Shown one piece after another: positions 34,513 to 43,561 of a DNA stretch of 64,000 nt. Source of the DNA: Streptomyces sp. RKAG293 (GTDB lineage: Bacteria > Actinomycetota > Actinomycetes > Streptomycetales > Streptomycetaceae); assembly GCF_023701745.1 (NCBI RefSeq), contig NZ_JAJOZB010000001.1, positions 5,555,501 through 5,619,500 on the forward strand, written 5' to 3'. The notes beneath the pieces were generated by a model, which saw only the letters and a program-made list of their open reading frames with translations, was not told where the DNA came from and did not search any database. The position numbers and the translations under genes are program-made. Position 1 is the stretch's first letter; every line of letters begins with the position of its first letter.

Positions 34513-35676
34513 GTGGACGACGCGGACCTTCCCCCGTACGCGACGGATCCGGGCACCGGCCCGGACCCGGACGGGGTCGACCCCGATCAGCCGGCCAGGC
34601 CGGCCGGCTCCGCCGACCCCGGGACGCCCGCCGATCCCGGTAACGGCGCGGATTCCACCGATCCCGCCGAGCACCCGCTCGCGCTGCGCCTCGAACACCT
34701 GATCCTCGGCGCCGGCCGCCAGTACACGCCCTTCCAGGCGGCCCGCACCGCCGGCGTCTCCATGGATCTCGCCTCCCGCTTCTGGCGCGCCATGGGCTTC
34801 GCCGACATCGGCCAGGCGAAGGCCCTCACCGAGGCCGACGTGCTGGCGCTGCGCCGCCTCGCCGGACTCGTCGAGGCCGGGCTGCTGAGCGAGTCGATGG
34901 CCATTCAGGTCGCCCGCTCCACCGGCCAGACCACCGCCCGGCTCGCCGACTGGCAGACCGACTCCTTCCTCGAAGGGCTCACCGAGCCGCCCGAGCCCGG
35001 CATGACGCGGGCCGAGGTCGCCTACCCGCTCGTCGAACTGCTCCTGCCCGAGCTGGAGGAGTTCCTCATCTACGTCTGGCGGCGCCAGCTGGCCGCCGCC
35101 ACCAGCCGCGTCGTCCAGTCCGACGACGAGGAGGCCGTGGACCGCCGGCTGGCCGTGGGCTTCGCCGACCTCGTCGGCTTCACCCGGCTCACCCGGCGGC
35201 TGGAGGAGGAGGAACTCGGCGAGCTCGTCGAGGCCTTCGAGACCACCTGCGCCGACCAGGTCGCCGCGCACGGCGGGCGCCTGATCAAGACGCTCGGCGA
35301 CGAGGTGCTGTACGTCGCCGACGACCCCGGCACCGCCGCCGAGATCGGGCTGCGCCTCATCGAGACGATGACCGGCGACGAGTCCATGCCCGCGCTGCGC
35401 GTCGGGATGGCCTTCGGGACCGTGACGACCCGGATGGGCGATGTCTTCGGCACCACCGTGAACCTCGCGAGCCGTCTGACGTCGATAGCGCCACGGGACG
35501 CCGTCCTCGTCGACGGTGACTTCGCGCAGGCGCTCGGCGCGGCGGGCGACGCCCCCGTCTCCGAGGTCGACGCCTCCGAGGACGACAAGTACCGCTTCGC
35601 CCTGCAGCCGATGTGGCGCCGCCCGGTGCGTGGGCTCGGCGTCGTCGAGCCGTGGCTGCTGACCCGCCGCGGCTGA
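34513..35676 (+). CDS. cya: Adenylate/guanylate cyclase, class III
   Basis: About 387 residues. The N-terminal 60 residues are acidic, Pro/Gly-rich and disordered. A helical region (about 60-200) is followed by a class III cyclase domain (about 210-370): VGFADLVGFTRLTRRL (first metal Asp), RLIKTLGDEVLYVADD (second metal Asp), and VNLASRLTSIAPRD (transition-state Asn/Arg). This fits the single Streptomyces adenylate cyclase that makes cAMP for germination and development. GTG 34513 is favoured by GGAGGGTGA six bases upstream; GTG 34507 is also possible. Confidence 0.92.
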   Translation: MDDADLPPYATDPGTGPDPDGVDPDQPARPAGSADPGTPADPGNGADSTDPAEHPLALRLEHLILGAGRQYTPFQAARTAGVSMDLASRFWRAMGFADIGQAKALTEADVLALRRLAGLVEAGLLSESMAIQVARSTGQTTARLADWQTDSFLEGLTEPPEPGMTRAEVAYPLVELLLPELEEFLIYVWRRQLAAATSRVVQSDDEEAVDRRLAVGFADLVGFTRLTRRLEEEELGELVEAFETTCADQVAAHGGRLIKTLGDEVLYVADDPGTAAEIGLRLIETMTGDESMPALRVGMAFGTVTTRMGDVFGTTVNLASRLTSIAPRDAVLVDGDFAQALGAAGDAPVSEVDASEDDKYRFALQPMWRRPVRGLGVVEPWLLTRRG

Positions 35677-35724
35677 CCCCACCTCCCCTGCCGCGCGGCG
35701 GGCGCGGCTGGCATGATCCGGGGC

Positions 35725-36528
35725 ATGACGGAGTCTGAAGTGCGGTTCGGGGAATGGGTCGCGGTGCGGCGGCACGGCGCGCGCGTCGCGGAGTTGGTGC
35801 TGGATCGCCCCAAGGCGATGAACGCCATCTCGACGGAGATGGCCGGGAGCGTGGCGGCGGCGTGTGCCGCGCTCGCCGCCGACCGGACGGTCAGCGCCGT
35901 GGTGCTGACGTCCACGCACGAGCGCGCGTTCTGCGTCGGCGCGGACCTGAAGGAGCGCAACTCCTTCACGGACGCCGACCTCGGCCGGCAGCGGCCGCAC
36001 ACCCGCGCCGCGTACACCGCGGTGCTGGAGCTGCCGATGCCGTCGATCGCCGCGGTGCACGGCTTCGCGCTCGGTGGCGGCTTCGAGCTGGCGCTGTCCT
36101 GCGACGTGATCGTGGCGGACGCCACCGCGGTGGTGGGGCTGCCGGAGGTGTCGGTGGGCGTGATCCCCGGCGGTGGCGGCACCCAGCTGCTGCCGCGCCG
36201 GGTGGGTGCGGCACGCGCCGCCGAGCTGATCTTCACGGCGCGGCGGGTGGCGGCCGAGGAGGCCCGCGAGCTGGGCCTCGTCGACATCCTGGCCGCCGCG
36301 GGCGAGGACCGCGCGGACGCGCTGGCGCTCGCGGAGCGCATGGCCGCCAACTCGCCGGTGGGTCTGCGGGCCGCGAAGCGGGCGCTGCGGCTGGGGCACG
36401 GACTGGATCTGCGGGCCGGTCTCGACGTCGAGGACGCGGCGTGGCGGACGGTGGCCTTCTCGGGCGACCGGGCCGAGGGCGTGGCGGCGTTCAACGAGAA
36501 GCGGACGCCGGACTGGCCGGGGGAGTGA
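35725..36528 (+). CDS. Enoyl-CoA hydratase/isomerase family protein
   Basis: A 267-residue crotonase-fold protein. Oxyanion-hole residues lie in AFCVGADLKER and HGFALGGGFELALSCD; the first catalytic Glu aligns in LPEVSVGVIPGGGGTQLLPRRVG; the C-terminal helix is FSGDRAEGVAAFNEKR. It most likely hydrates trans-2-enoyl-CoA in fatty-acid or branched-chain catabolism. ATG 35725 (MTESEVRFG) is chosen over ATG 35713; neither has a strong ribosome site. Confidence 0.9.
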   Translation: MTESEVRFGEWVAVRRHGARVAELVLDRPKAMNAISTEMAGSVAAACAALAADRTVSAVVLTSTHERAFCVGADLKERNSFTDADLGRQRPHTRAAYTAVLELPMPSIAAVHGFALGGGFELALSCDVIVADATAVVGLPEVSVGVIPGGGGTQLLPRRVGAARAAELIFTARRVAAEEARELGLVDILAAAGEDRADALALAERMAANSPVGLRAAKRALRLGHGLDLRAGLDVEDAAWRTVAFSGDRAEGVAAFNEKRTPDWPGE

Positions 36529-36602
36529 CGCGGGGGCCAGGAAATCCGCTTCGGGAGTAGTCAAACAGCCCCAAGTGCGACATTTGTTCTTAACCTGGTG
36601 GG

Positions 36603-37757
36603 ATGGGTGACGGGACGGCCGATCGACGGCTGCGAGCGGTCGTGGAGTTGGCGCAGGCGATGGCGGCCGCCCAGGACCCGCACGAGGCGGTGCGGGCGGC
36701 CGCCACCAGGGCGCGGCTCGCGATGGGCGGCTCGTTCGCGGCACTGTCGTCGTGGGAACGGGGATCGGGCCAGCTCCGGGTGCTCGTCAACGACGGCGAC
36801 CTGGCGCCCGGCGAGGACCCGGAGCCGCTGGACGAGACCTACCCCGTGAACGACTTCCCGGAGATCGTCGAGTTCCTGCACGGGAAATGGGCCGGCGGCG
36901 GGGAGCCGCACGCCTGGGTCGAGACGGCCGAGGACGGTCCGCAGGGGCCGGGCGCGTACTGCCACCAGCGGGTCGCCGCCCTGCGGCGGCGCGGGCGCGG
37001 CTGCTGCGTCGTCGCGCCGATCGTGCTGCACGGGCGTGCCTGGGGCGAGCTGTACGTGGCGCGGGGCGCGGGCGAGCCGGTCTTCGACCGGGCGGACGCG
37101 GACTTCGCGACGGTGCTGGCCGCCGTGATCGCGGCCGGGATCTCGCAGACCGAACGGCTCGCCGAGGTCCAGCGGCTGGCCTTCACCGATCCGCTGACCG
37201 GGCTCGGGAACCGGCGCGCCGTCGACGTCCGGCTCGACGAGGCGCTGGAGCTGCACCGGGTCTCGGGGGCCGTGGTGAGCCTCGTGGTGTGCGATCTGAA
37301 CGGTCTGAAGAAGGTGAACGACCGGCTCGGGCACGCCGTCGGGGACCAGCTGCTCGAACGTTTCGGCTCCGTCCTGTCGCTGTGCGGCGCGCTGCTGCCC
37401 GGCAGCCTGGCGGCCCGGCTCGGCGGCGACGAGTTCTGCCTCGTCGCGGTCGGTCAGAGCCCGGACGAGGTGGTGGGCGCGGCGGACGAGCTGTGCCGGC
37501 GGGCCACCGAGCTGGAGGTGGGCGAAGGCGTCGCCTGCGGTGTCGCCTCGACGGGCGACCCGATCGGGCCGGTGCGGACCGCCCGACGGCTCTTCCGCCT
37601 CGCGGACGCCGCCCAGTACCGGGCCAAGGCGCTGCGGTCGACCACGCCGGTCGTCGCGGGGCGCGGCGGCCCCGACGACCCCGTCGTACGCCTCGCGGAC
37701 CAGCCGCCCGCCCCCGAGGGCGAGCGCCGACGGATTCGCGGGCGCCACGGGTCGTGA
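36603..37757 (+). CDS. GAF-GGDEF diguanylate cyclase
   Basis: 384 residues: a GAF-like sensor (about 10-185), then a GGDEF domain (about 195-350) beginning AFTDPLTGLGNRRAVDVRL. The A-site is LGGDEFCLV, intact, so it is predicted active in making c-di-GMP, which controls Streptomyces development via BldD. No membrane helix, so it should be a cytosolic enzyme regulated by a small ligand. The Arg/Gly-rich tail is probably disordered. It could be the orthologue of one of the Cdg proteins; I do not assign which. It lies alone between the hydratase and hutH. Confidence 0.9.
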   Translation: MGDGTADRRLRAVVELAQAMAAAQDPHEAVRAAATRARLAMGGSFAALSSWERGSGQLRVLVNDGDLAPGEDPEPLDETYPVNDFPEIVEFLHGKWAGGGEPHAWVETAEDGPQGPGAYCHQRVAALRRRGRGCCVVAPIVLHGRAWGELYVARGAGEPVFDRADADFATVLAAVIAAGISQTERLAEVQRLAFTDPLTGLGNRRAVDVRLDEALELHRVSGAVVSLVVCDLNGLKKVNDRLGHAVGDQLLERFGSVLSLCGALLPGSLAARLGGDEFCLVAVGQSPDEVVGAADELCRRATELEVGEGVACGVASTGDPIGPVRTARRLFRLADAAQYRAKALRSTTPVVAGRGGPDDPVVRLADQPPAPEGERRRIRGRHGS

Positions 37758-37917
37758 CGGGCGGGCCTGTCCACGGGCCCCGGTCCCCTGCTGTTCCCGT
37801 GCTGTGCCCGGCCCCGAGCGGTCGCCGGGCGGGGCCCGCGAAGATCGCCGGGGCGGGCGGTCGAAGATCGTCGGCGAAGGTAAGGAGTGACAGGCGGCGA
37901 TTCACTCTCTAGGGTGC

Positions 37918-39483
37918 GTGAATATGAATATGCATAACGTGGTCATCGGCGCCGACGGCGCGAGCGCGGACGACGTCCTGGCCGTGGCTCGCGGCGGCGC
38001 GAAGGTCGAACTGTCGCAGCAGGCACTGACCGGGATCGCCGCGTCGCGGCAGGTCATCGAGGCGCTGGCGGCCAAGCCCGAGCCGGTCTACGGCGTGTCC
38101 ACGGGCTTCGGCGCGCTGGCCGTCCGCCACATCAGCCCGGAGCTGCGCGCGCAGCTGCAGCGCTCCCTGGTGCGCTCGCACGCCGCCGGCATGGGCCCGA
38201 GCGTCGAGCGCGAGGTCGTGCGCGGCCTGATGTTCCTGCGGCTGAAGACGCTCGCGTCCGGCCGCACCGGCGTGCGCCCCGTCGTCGCCGAGACGATGGC
38301 GGCGATCCTGAACGCCGGGATCACCCCCGTCGTGCACGAGTACGGCTCGCTCGGCTGTTCCGGCGACCTCGCACCGCTCGCGCACTGCGCGCAGGTGCTG
38401 ATGGGCGAAGGCGTGGCCGAAGGCCCTGACGGAACGATTCGTCCGGCCGGCGAGCTGCTCGCCGAGGCCGGCATCGAGCCGGTGGAGCTGCGCGAGAAGG
38501 AGGGCCTGGCCCTCATCAACGGCACCGACGGCATGCTCGGCATGCTGGTGATGGCGTGCGCGGACCTCGCGCAGCTCTTCACCGCGGCCGACATCACCGC
38601 CGCGCTCTCGCTCGAGGCGCTGCTCGGCACCGAGCGCGTCCTCGCGCCCGAACTGCACGCCATCCGCCCGCACCCGGGCCAGGCTGCGAGCGCCGAGAAC
38701 ATGCGCCGCGTACTGGAGGGCTCCGGCTTCACGGGGCACCACCAGGACGACGCCCCGCGCGTCCAGGACGCCTACTCGATCCGCTGCGCGCCGCAGGTCG
38801 CGGGCGCCGGCCGGGACACCCTGGCGCACGCCCGGCTGGTGGCCGACCGCGAGCTGATCTCCGCCGTCGACAACCCCGTGGTGCTGCCCGACGGCCGGGT
38901 GGAGTCCAACGGCAACTTCCACGGCGCGCCCGTGGCGTACGTCCTGGACTTCCTGGCGATCGCCGCCGCCGACCTCGGCAGCATCGCCGAGCGGCGCACC
39001 GACCGGCTGCTCGACAAGTCGCGGTCGCACGGGCTGCCGGCGTTCCTCGCCGACGACCCGGGCGTGGACTCCGGCCTGATGATCGCTCAGTACACGCAGG
39101 CCGCGCTGGTCAGCGAGATGAAGCGGCTGGCCGTACCGGCATCGGTGGACTCCATCCCGTCGTCCGCGATGCAGGAGGACCACGTCTCGATGGGCTGGTC
39201 CGCGGCCCGCAAGCTGCGCACCGCGGTCGACAACCTGGCGCGGATCATCGCGGTCGAGCTGTTCGCCGCGACCCGCGCCATCGAGATGCGCGAGAAGCTG
39301 ACCGCGGGCGGTCTGCGGCCCGCCCCGGCCACCCGGGCGATCGTGGCGGCGGTCCGTGAGGCGGGCATCGACGGTGTCGGCCCGGACCGTTTCCTGTCGC
39401 CCGACCTGGAGGCCGCGTACGCGTTCGTCCGGGCCGGAAAGCTCAACGCGGCCGCCGAATCGGTGACCGGGCCGCTGGCCTGA
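37918..39483 (+). CDS. hutH: Histidine ammonia-lyase
   Basis: A 521-residue HAL/PAL-family enzyme that deaminates L-histidine to urocanate. The YGVSTGFGALA loop, the GCSGDLAPLAH segment that forms the MIO cofactor (Cys-Ser-Gly rather than the more common Ala-Ser-Gly) and the QDAYSIRCAPQ motif are present. GTG 37918 is listed; ATG 37924 and ATG 37930 are alternatives in the AT-rich start GTGAATATGAATATGCAT. The last 42 bp of the gene including its stop are duplicated just downstream. Confidence 0.93.
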   Translation: MNMNMHNVVIGADGASADDVLAVARGGAKVELSQQALTGIAASRQVIEALAAKPEPVYGVSTGFGALAVRHISPELRAQLQRSLVRSHAAGMGPSVEREVVRGLMFLRLKTLASGRTGVRPVVAETMAAILNAGITPVVHEYGSLGCSGDLAPLAHCAQVLMGEGVAEGPDGTIRPAGELLAEAGIEPVELREKEGLALINGTDGMLGMLVMACADLAQLFTAADITAALSLEALLGTERVLAPELHAIRPHPGQAASAENMRRVLEGSGFTGHHQDDAPRVQDAYSIRCAPQVAGAGRDTLAHARLVADRELISAVDNPVVLPDGRVESNGNFHGAPVAYVLDFLAIAAADLGSIAERRTDRLLDKSRSHGLPAFLADDPGVDSGLMIAQYTQAALVSEMKRLAVPASVDSIPSSAMQEDHVSMGWSAARKLRTAVDNLARIIAVELFAATRAIEMREKLTAGGLRPAPATRAIVAAVREAGIDGVGPDRFLSPDLEAAYAFVRAGKLNAAAESVTGPLA

Positions 39484-39551
39484 CGCCGGATCGGTGACAT
39501 GGCAGCCCCGCCGCCGAATCGGTGACGGGGCAGCCCGCCTGACGCCGGATC
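39451..39551. repeat. Tandem duplication of the hutH 3' end
   Basis: About 42 bp at 39451-39492 (hutH codons, TGA, and GCCGGATC) recur with few changes at 39510-39551, 59 bp downstream. This looks like a local slippage or duplication after which the second copy is non-coding. Confidence 0.65.
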
Positions 39552-39609
39552 AGCGGTGCCGGCGGCGGACGCCGCGCGACTGCTGAGCGTGACGAAGACG
39601 AGGGAAGAC

Positions 39610-39641
39610 GAGGGGCGCACACCCGCGGGTGTGCGTCCCTC
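39610..39641. terminator. Bidirectional terminator between hutH and the LAATG gene
   Basis: A 15-bp stem with one G-T pair and a 2-nt loop (39610-39624 with 39627-39641), between convergent genes. Confidence 0.6.
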
Positions 39642-39647
39642 AGTGCT

Positions 39648-39956
39648 TCAGAGCGCCTGCGCGCGGGAGCGGCGCCCCGCGTTCAGCACCAGCCCCGCAC
39701 CGCCGACGAGGAACGCGGCCCCGCCGATCAGATAGGGCGTGGTGTGCACCTGGCCGGTGGCCGCGAGATGGAGCGTCCCGGTCGTCGAAGTCGTCGGTCC
39801 TGATCCCGTCACGGGTGCCTTGACCTGCGAAGCGGGGGCATGATCCGGGCTGGCGGTGGCGGACGGCACGAAATACAGCGCTGCCAGTACGGAAGCCGCG
39901 GCGGCGGCGACGAACGGGCGTGGAGAAGCCAGAGGTGAGGTCAACGGATCCCCCAT
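39648..39956 (-). CDS. Small LAATG-type sortase-substrate surface protein
   Basis: 102 residues or fewer. A signal peptide ends near ATA-SPDHAP, a Ser/Thr/Pro linker of about 25 residues follows, then LHLAATG, a hydrophobic helix (YLIGGAAFLVGGAGLVL) and an RRSR tail. This is a complete class E (LAxTG) sorting signal with almost no mature domain. ATG 39956 has no ribosome site; TTG 39944 (preceded by GGGGGAT) is the more likely start and gives MTSPLASPRPF. Function unknown; it may be a small wall-anchored peptide or display tag. Confidence 0.75.
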   Translation of the reverse strand: MGDPLTSPLASPRPFVAAAAASVLAALYFVPSATASPDHAPASQVKAPVTGSGPTTSTTGTLHLAATGQVHTTPYLIGGAAFLVGGAGLVLNAGRRSRAQAL

Positions 39957-40045
39957 TGGGTGCGGCGACTTGACCGTAGACGCCGATGTTAGTGACCTGG
40001 TGTGCCTGGTGGGAAGCTGGCGCTCCGGCGTTTACGCTCCGTCGC

Positions 40046-40417
40046 ATGAGCACTACTGAGATTCCCCGTGGCGAGAGCGGCCCGCGCTATGTACGACTCC
40101 AGGTCGAGCTCGTTCTCGAGGTCACCGGACAGCAGGAAATGACCGCCGCCGCGCTGGAGCACATCGCCGCCGACGCGGAGATGCCCGCCGAGGAGCGGAC
40201 GCACGCCGAGGCGGCCGTGAAGCAGGACGAGTCCGAGGCGCTGGCCTATCTGATCGACCCGTTCGACCTGGTGACGACGGTCCCCGGGATCGAACTCGTG
40301 CAGGCCTCGTGGTCCTGCGCGCACACCGAGTACGACCCCGACTCCGAGGAGTGGGACATGTACGACGACGACGATGCCGCCGAGGAGGACGTCGAGGAGG
40401 CCACCACGACGGCCTGA
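40046..40417 (+). CDS. Conserved acidic hypothetical protein
   Basis: A 123-residue soluble protein. The central part is YVRLQVELVLEVTGQQEMTAAAL..; residues of about 60-90 contain DPFDLVTTVPGIELVQASWS, and the C-terminal 30 residues are dominated by Asp/Glu. No family recognised. It is probably a Streptomyces-conserved small protein. ATG 40046. Confidence 0.7.
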   Translation: MSTTEIPRGESGPRYVRLQVELVLEVTGQQEMTAAALEHIAADAEMPAEERTHAEAAVKQDESEALAYLIDPFDLVTTVPGIELVQASWSCAHTEYDPDSEEWDMYDDDDAAEEDVEEATTTA

Positions 40418-40732
40418 CCCCGGGCCGGTCCCGGCCCGCAGCGGGCCGATCCCTACCCGAACCGGGCCGGTCCTGGTCCGGCTCCGGCCTGATGCCGGTC
40501 TGACCTGCACTTTTCCCCGACCCCGGGCCGTTCGCGGCCCGGGGTTCCGCACGTGTGCCTCGACACACTTTCCGGACAAAGGGAACGGACCTTCGGCCCT
40601 TCATGTTCCTCTGGTTATGGATGAGGCTCGTTTCCGGATCCATCTCGTCCGGATCCGTCGCTCGCGGGGACGCGGGCAGGACTCGCGGGAACGCGAGCAG
40701 GGAACGTGCGCCCGCAGGCATTGGAGATTTGT
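40418..40732. other. Intergenic region before the L,D-transpeptidase gene
   Basis: About 315 bp. Contains a GC-rich imperfect hairpin region (40430-40490), a strong TTCG-loop hairpin at 40521-40544, and then an AT-richer stretch (40600-40640) that could hold the transpeptidase promoter. No supported gene. Confidence 0.5.
40521..40544 (+). terminator. TTCG-loop hairpin terminator
   Basis: Perfect 10-bp stem CCCCGGGCCG/CGGCCCGGGG with an exact TTCG tetraloop, 104 bp after the acidic hypothetical gene. Confidence 0.65.
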
Positions 40733-42061
40733 GTGAAGTCGCCCGACCCCGGCACCGCAACCGGCCCCGTCAACGGCATGACGCCCGACCAGCGCACGCG
40801 CTCGCGGCGCAGGCGCCGCACCGGCCTGGCGGCCGTCGCGGTCGTGCTCGGCGGCGCGGTCGCGCTGACCGCGTGCGGCGGCAGCGGCTCGGACAAGGGC
40901 GGTGCCGCGACGGACAAGGGCGCCGCCGCGACGGACAAGGGCAAGACGCAGGCGGACGTCGACGCGGCGGCCGCCGAGGTCTCCTCGGACGCCAAGATCG
41001 CCATCACCCCGAAGACGGGGACCAGCAACGCGAGCATCAGCAGCGGCACCAAGATCGCCGTGACCGACGGCAAACTCACCGCGGTCGTCATGACCGAGGT
41101 CGTGAGCGGCAAGGCCGTCACGGGTGCGATAGCCACCGACGGCAGCAGCTGGAAGCCGGACGCCTCCCTCGACCGCGGCAAGAAGTACAAGGTCGCGGCC
41201 ACCGCGCAGGACGCGAAGGGCCGCGTCGTCACCGAGACCTCCACCTTCGGCACGGTCTCCGCGAGCAACAGCTTCATCGGCTACTTCACGCCGGAGGACG
41301 GCTCCACGGTCGGCGTCGGCATGCCGGTGTCGATCAAGTTCGACAAGGCCGTCACCAACAAGAAGGCCGTCGAGTCGGCGATCAAGGTGGCGTCCAGCAG
41401 CGGCCAGACGGTCGTGGGCCACTGGTTCGACTCCACCCGGCTGGACTTCCGTCCGCAGGAGTACTGGAAGGCCGGCTCGAACGTCAGCGTCAAGCTGAAG
41501 CTCGACGGTGTCGAGGGTTCCAACGGCGTCTACGGCGTCCAGAACAAGGACGTCAACTTCACCGTCGGCCGGTCCCAGGTCTCGACGGTCGACGCCACCA
41601 CCAAGACGATGACGGTCGTCCGCGACGGCAAGACGATCAAGAGCATCCCGATATCGGCAGGCTCCGCCGACCACCCGACCTACAACGGTCAGATGGTGAT
41701 CTCCGAGAAGTACAAGCAGACGCGGATGAACGGCGACTCGGTCGGCTTCAAGGGTGAGTACGACATCGCCGACGTGCCGCACGCCATGCGGCTGAGCTCC
41801 TCGGGCACGTTCATCCACGGCAACTACTGGGGCAGCAAGGCGATCTTCGGCTCGGCCAACACCAGCCACGGCTGCATCGGCCTGAGTGACACCAAGGGCG
41901 CCAACGACCCGGACACGCTGGGTGCCTGGTTCTTCGACCAGTCGCTGATCGGCGACGTGGTCGTGATGAAGAACTCGCCCGACAAGACGATCAAGCCGGA
42001 CAACGGGCTCAACGGGTGGAACATGACGTGGAGCGCCTGGACGGCGGGGTCGGCGGTCTGA
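40733..42061 (+). CDS. L,D-transpeptidase lipoprotein (YkuD family)
   Basis: 442 residues. It has a lipoprotein signal peptide with lipobox LTAC (about residue 50), a Lys/Ala/Asp-rich spacer, and two Ig-like domains (about 90-290, including SFIGYFTPEDGSTVGVGMP). The YkuD catalytic domain (about 295-425) carries HGNYWGSKAIFGSANTSHGC, with the nucleophilic Cys and the His that precedes it. It makes 3-3 cross-links in peptidoglycan, as in M. tuberculosis LdtMt2. GTG 40733 has TTGGAG six bases upstream; the frame upstream of it lacks signal-peptide character. Confidence 0.93.
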   Translation: MKSPDPGTATGPVNGMTPDQRTRSRRRRRTGLAAVAVVLGGAVALTACGGSGSDKGGAATDKGAAATDKGKTQADVDAAAAEVSSDAKIAITPKTGTSNASISSGTKIAVTDGKLTAVVMTEVVSGKAVTGAIATDGSSWKPDASLDRGKKYKVAATAQDAKGRVVTETSTFGTVSASNSFIGYFTPEDGSTVGVGMPVSIKFDKAVTNKKAVESAIKVASSSGQTVVGHWFDSTRLDFRPQEYWKAGSNVSVKLKLDGVEGSNGVYGVQNKDVNFTVGRSQVSTVDATTKTMTVVRDGKTIKSIPISAGSADHPTYNGQMVISEKYKQTRMNGDSVGFKGEYDIADVPHAMRLSSSGTFIHGNYWGSKAIFGSANTSHGCIGLSDTKGANDPDTLGAWFFDQSLIGDVVVMKNSPDKTIKPDNGLNGWNMTWSAWTAGSAV

Positions 42062-42096
42062 GCCTGCGGCCCGCACTTCTGTCGGCGGCCGGGCTT

Positions 42097-42125
42097 GGGC
42101 CGGGGGTCCTTCGGGTCCCCGGCCC
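42097..42125. terminator. Bidirectional terminator between the L,D-transpeptidase and ROK genes
   Basis: A 13-bp stem with one G-T pair (42097-42109 with 42113-42125) and a 3-nt loop, between convergent genes. Confidence 0.6.
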
Positions 42126-42152
42126 GGGGCCCGGGGCCCGGAGGGTCCCTCT

Positions 42153-43355
42153 CTAGCGGGCCGTCCATTCGGACGGGTCGTCCAGGACCGCCCGCACCGC
42201 GCTGTACGCCGCGCCCAGCAGTACCCCGTCCCGGCCCAGCCGTGACTCGACCACCAGCGCGCCGCCGCCCGTGACCCGCCGGCCCAGCTCCCGCCGTACG
42301 CCCGGCAGCAGCCATGGGGCCAGCTCGGAGAGCGGGCCGCCGAGGACCACCGCCTGCGGGTCGAGCAGGTTCACGGCGCCGCTCAGCGCGATCCCGAGCG
42401 CCCGGCCGGCGGCCTCCAGGGCCGCCAGCGCGGGCGCGTCGTCGTCCGAGGCCGCCGTCCGCAGCGCCTTGAGACGCCCCGGCAGCTCCGGGGCGATGCC
42501 GGCCGCGCGCAGCACCGCCTCCTCGCCCGCGTACTGCTCCAGACAGCCGCGGGCGCCGCAGGAGCAGCGGGGGCCGTCGGGGTAGACCGGGACGTGCCCG
42601 AGCTCGCCGGCGAAGCCGCGCGCTCCGCGGAAGAGGCTGCCGTTGATGACGAGGGCCGCGCCGATGCCGATCTCTGCCGAGACGTGGATGAAGTCGGTGA
42701 GGGGGGCTTGGGCGGCGGCGCCTTGGGGGGTGCGGGTGCCGGGGATCGTCTCTCCCCTGCCTGCCAGCCACAGTTCTGCCAGTGCTCCGAGGTTCGCCTC
42801 GTTCTCCACGGTCAGGTCGGTGCGTTCGTTCTTCCAGCCGAGGTTCGGTGCCCGCAGCACCGTGTGCTGGTCCCTTCCCACCAGGCCGGGGACCGCGACG
42901 GTCAGCCCCGCCGGGCGCAGCCCGAGCGCCACCGCTTCCTCCGTCACCTGCCGGACCAGTCCGTCCAGCTCGCCGAGCGTCTGCGCGGCGGCCCGGCCGC
43001 GGTTGCGGGCCTCGACCGTCGCGCGGGCCCGTACGGTGCCGCGCAGGTCGACGACGCAGGCCGCGAGGTGGTCCACGCCGACTTCGGCGCCGATCCCGGC
43101 GGGGCCGCGCGGGCTGAGCGCCAGTGCGGTGCCGGGACGGCCCACGGTGCCGGGGCGCTGCGCGCCCAGCTCGGTGACGAGGCCCGCCGCGATGAGTTCG
43201 TCGACGAGCGTCGAGACGGTGGCCCGGGTGAGGCCTACCTCGGCGGCGACGGCTGCCCGGGACATGTTGTCGCCGGCGGCTACGGCGTGCACGACGGCGG
43301 AGAGGTTGCGGCGGCGCAGTGCGGCTTGGGGGCCGGGGCCGGTGCCCTTGGCCAC
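42153..43355 (-). CDS. ROK-family transcriptional regulator (XylR-like)
   Basis: 400 residues. The N-terminal winged helix is NMSRAAVAAEVGLTRATVSTLVDELIAAGLV. The ROK sugar-kinase fold follows, with VDLRGTV.., AEIGIGAALVINGSLFRGARGFAGELGHV and the zinc motif CSCGARGCLEQYAG. Length is typical of ROK repressors. It lies next to xylB and xylA and probably represses them in the absence of xylose. GTG 43355 with TAGGAG upstream. A structured repeat lies between this gene and xylB. Confidence 0.92.
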   Translation of the reverse strand: MAKGTGPGPQAALRRRNLSAVVHAVAAGDNMSRAAVAAEVGLTRATVSTLVDELIAAGLVTELGAQRPGTVGRPGTALALSPRGPAGIGAEVGVDHLAACVVDLRGTVRARATVEARNRGRAAAQTLGELDGLVRQVTEEAVALGLRPAGLTVAVPGLVGRDQHTVLRAPNLGWKNERTDLTVENEANLGALAELWLAGRGETIPGTRTPQGAAAQAPLTDFIHVSAEIGIGAALVINGSLFRGARGFAGELGHVPVYPDGPRCSCGARGCLEQYAGEEAVLRAAGIAPELPGRLKALRTAASDDDAPALAALEAAGRALGIALSGAVNLLDPQAVVLGGPLSELAPWLLPGVRRELGRRVTGGGALVVESRLGRDGVLLGAAYSAVRAVLDDPSEWTAR

Positions 43356-43411
43356 GGTGGCTCCTATCGGTGGGGTGCGGGCGGCTTGGACGGGCGGGGG
43401 CCGGTCCCTCC

Positions 43412-43489
43412 GGGGCAGGGTTTCGAAATCGACTATTTACGGGCCTGGCGGCCCACAAATAGCTCGGCAGCATTTCGAAACCCTGCCCC
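43412..43489. repeat. Structured palindromic element, copy 2
   Basis: A 78-nt element with perfect 17-bp outer arms (43412-43428 and 43473-43489), a middle stem CGACTATTT/AAATAG-C-TCG, and an apical stem GGGCC-TGGC-GGCCC. It has the same layout, orientation and flanking similarity as the copy at 17554-17629. Base pairs that differ between copies remain paired. It is located between the xylB stop and the ROK start. Confidence 0.75.
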
Positions 43490-43561
43490 TGCGGGCCCGT
43501 CCCCCTCGCGTTCGAGCCACCCGTGGGGGTCGGGCCCGGGGGTGAAACTGCGGCCCGTGCT

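Noticed and set aside
37918..39483. Cys-Ser-Gly instead of Ala-Ser-Gly in the histidase MIO segment
   Set aside because: I believe Cys-Ser-Gly occurs in Streptomyces histidases; not strong enough to call an anomaly.
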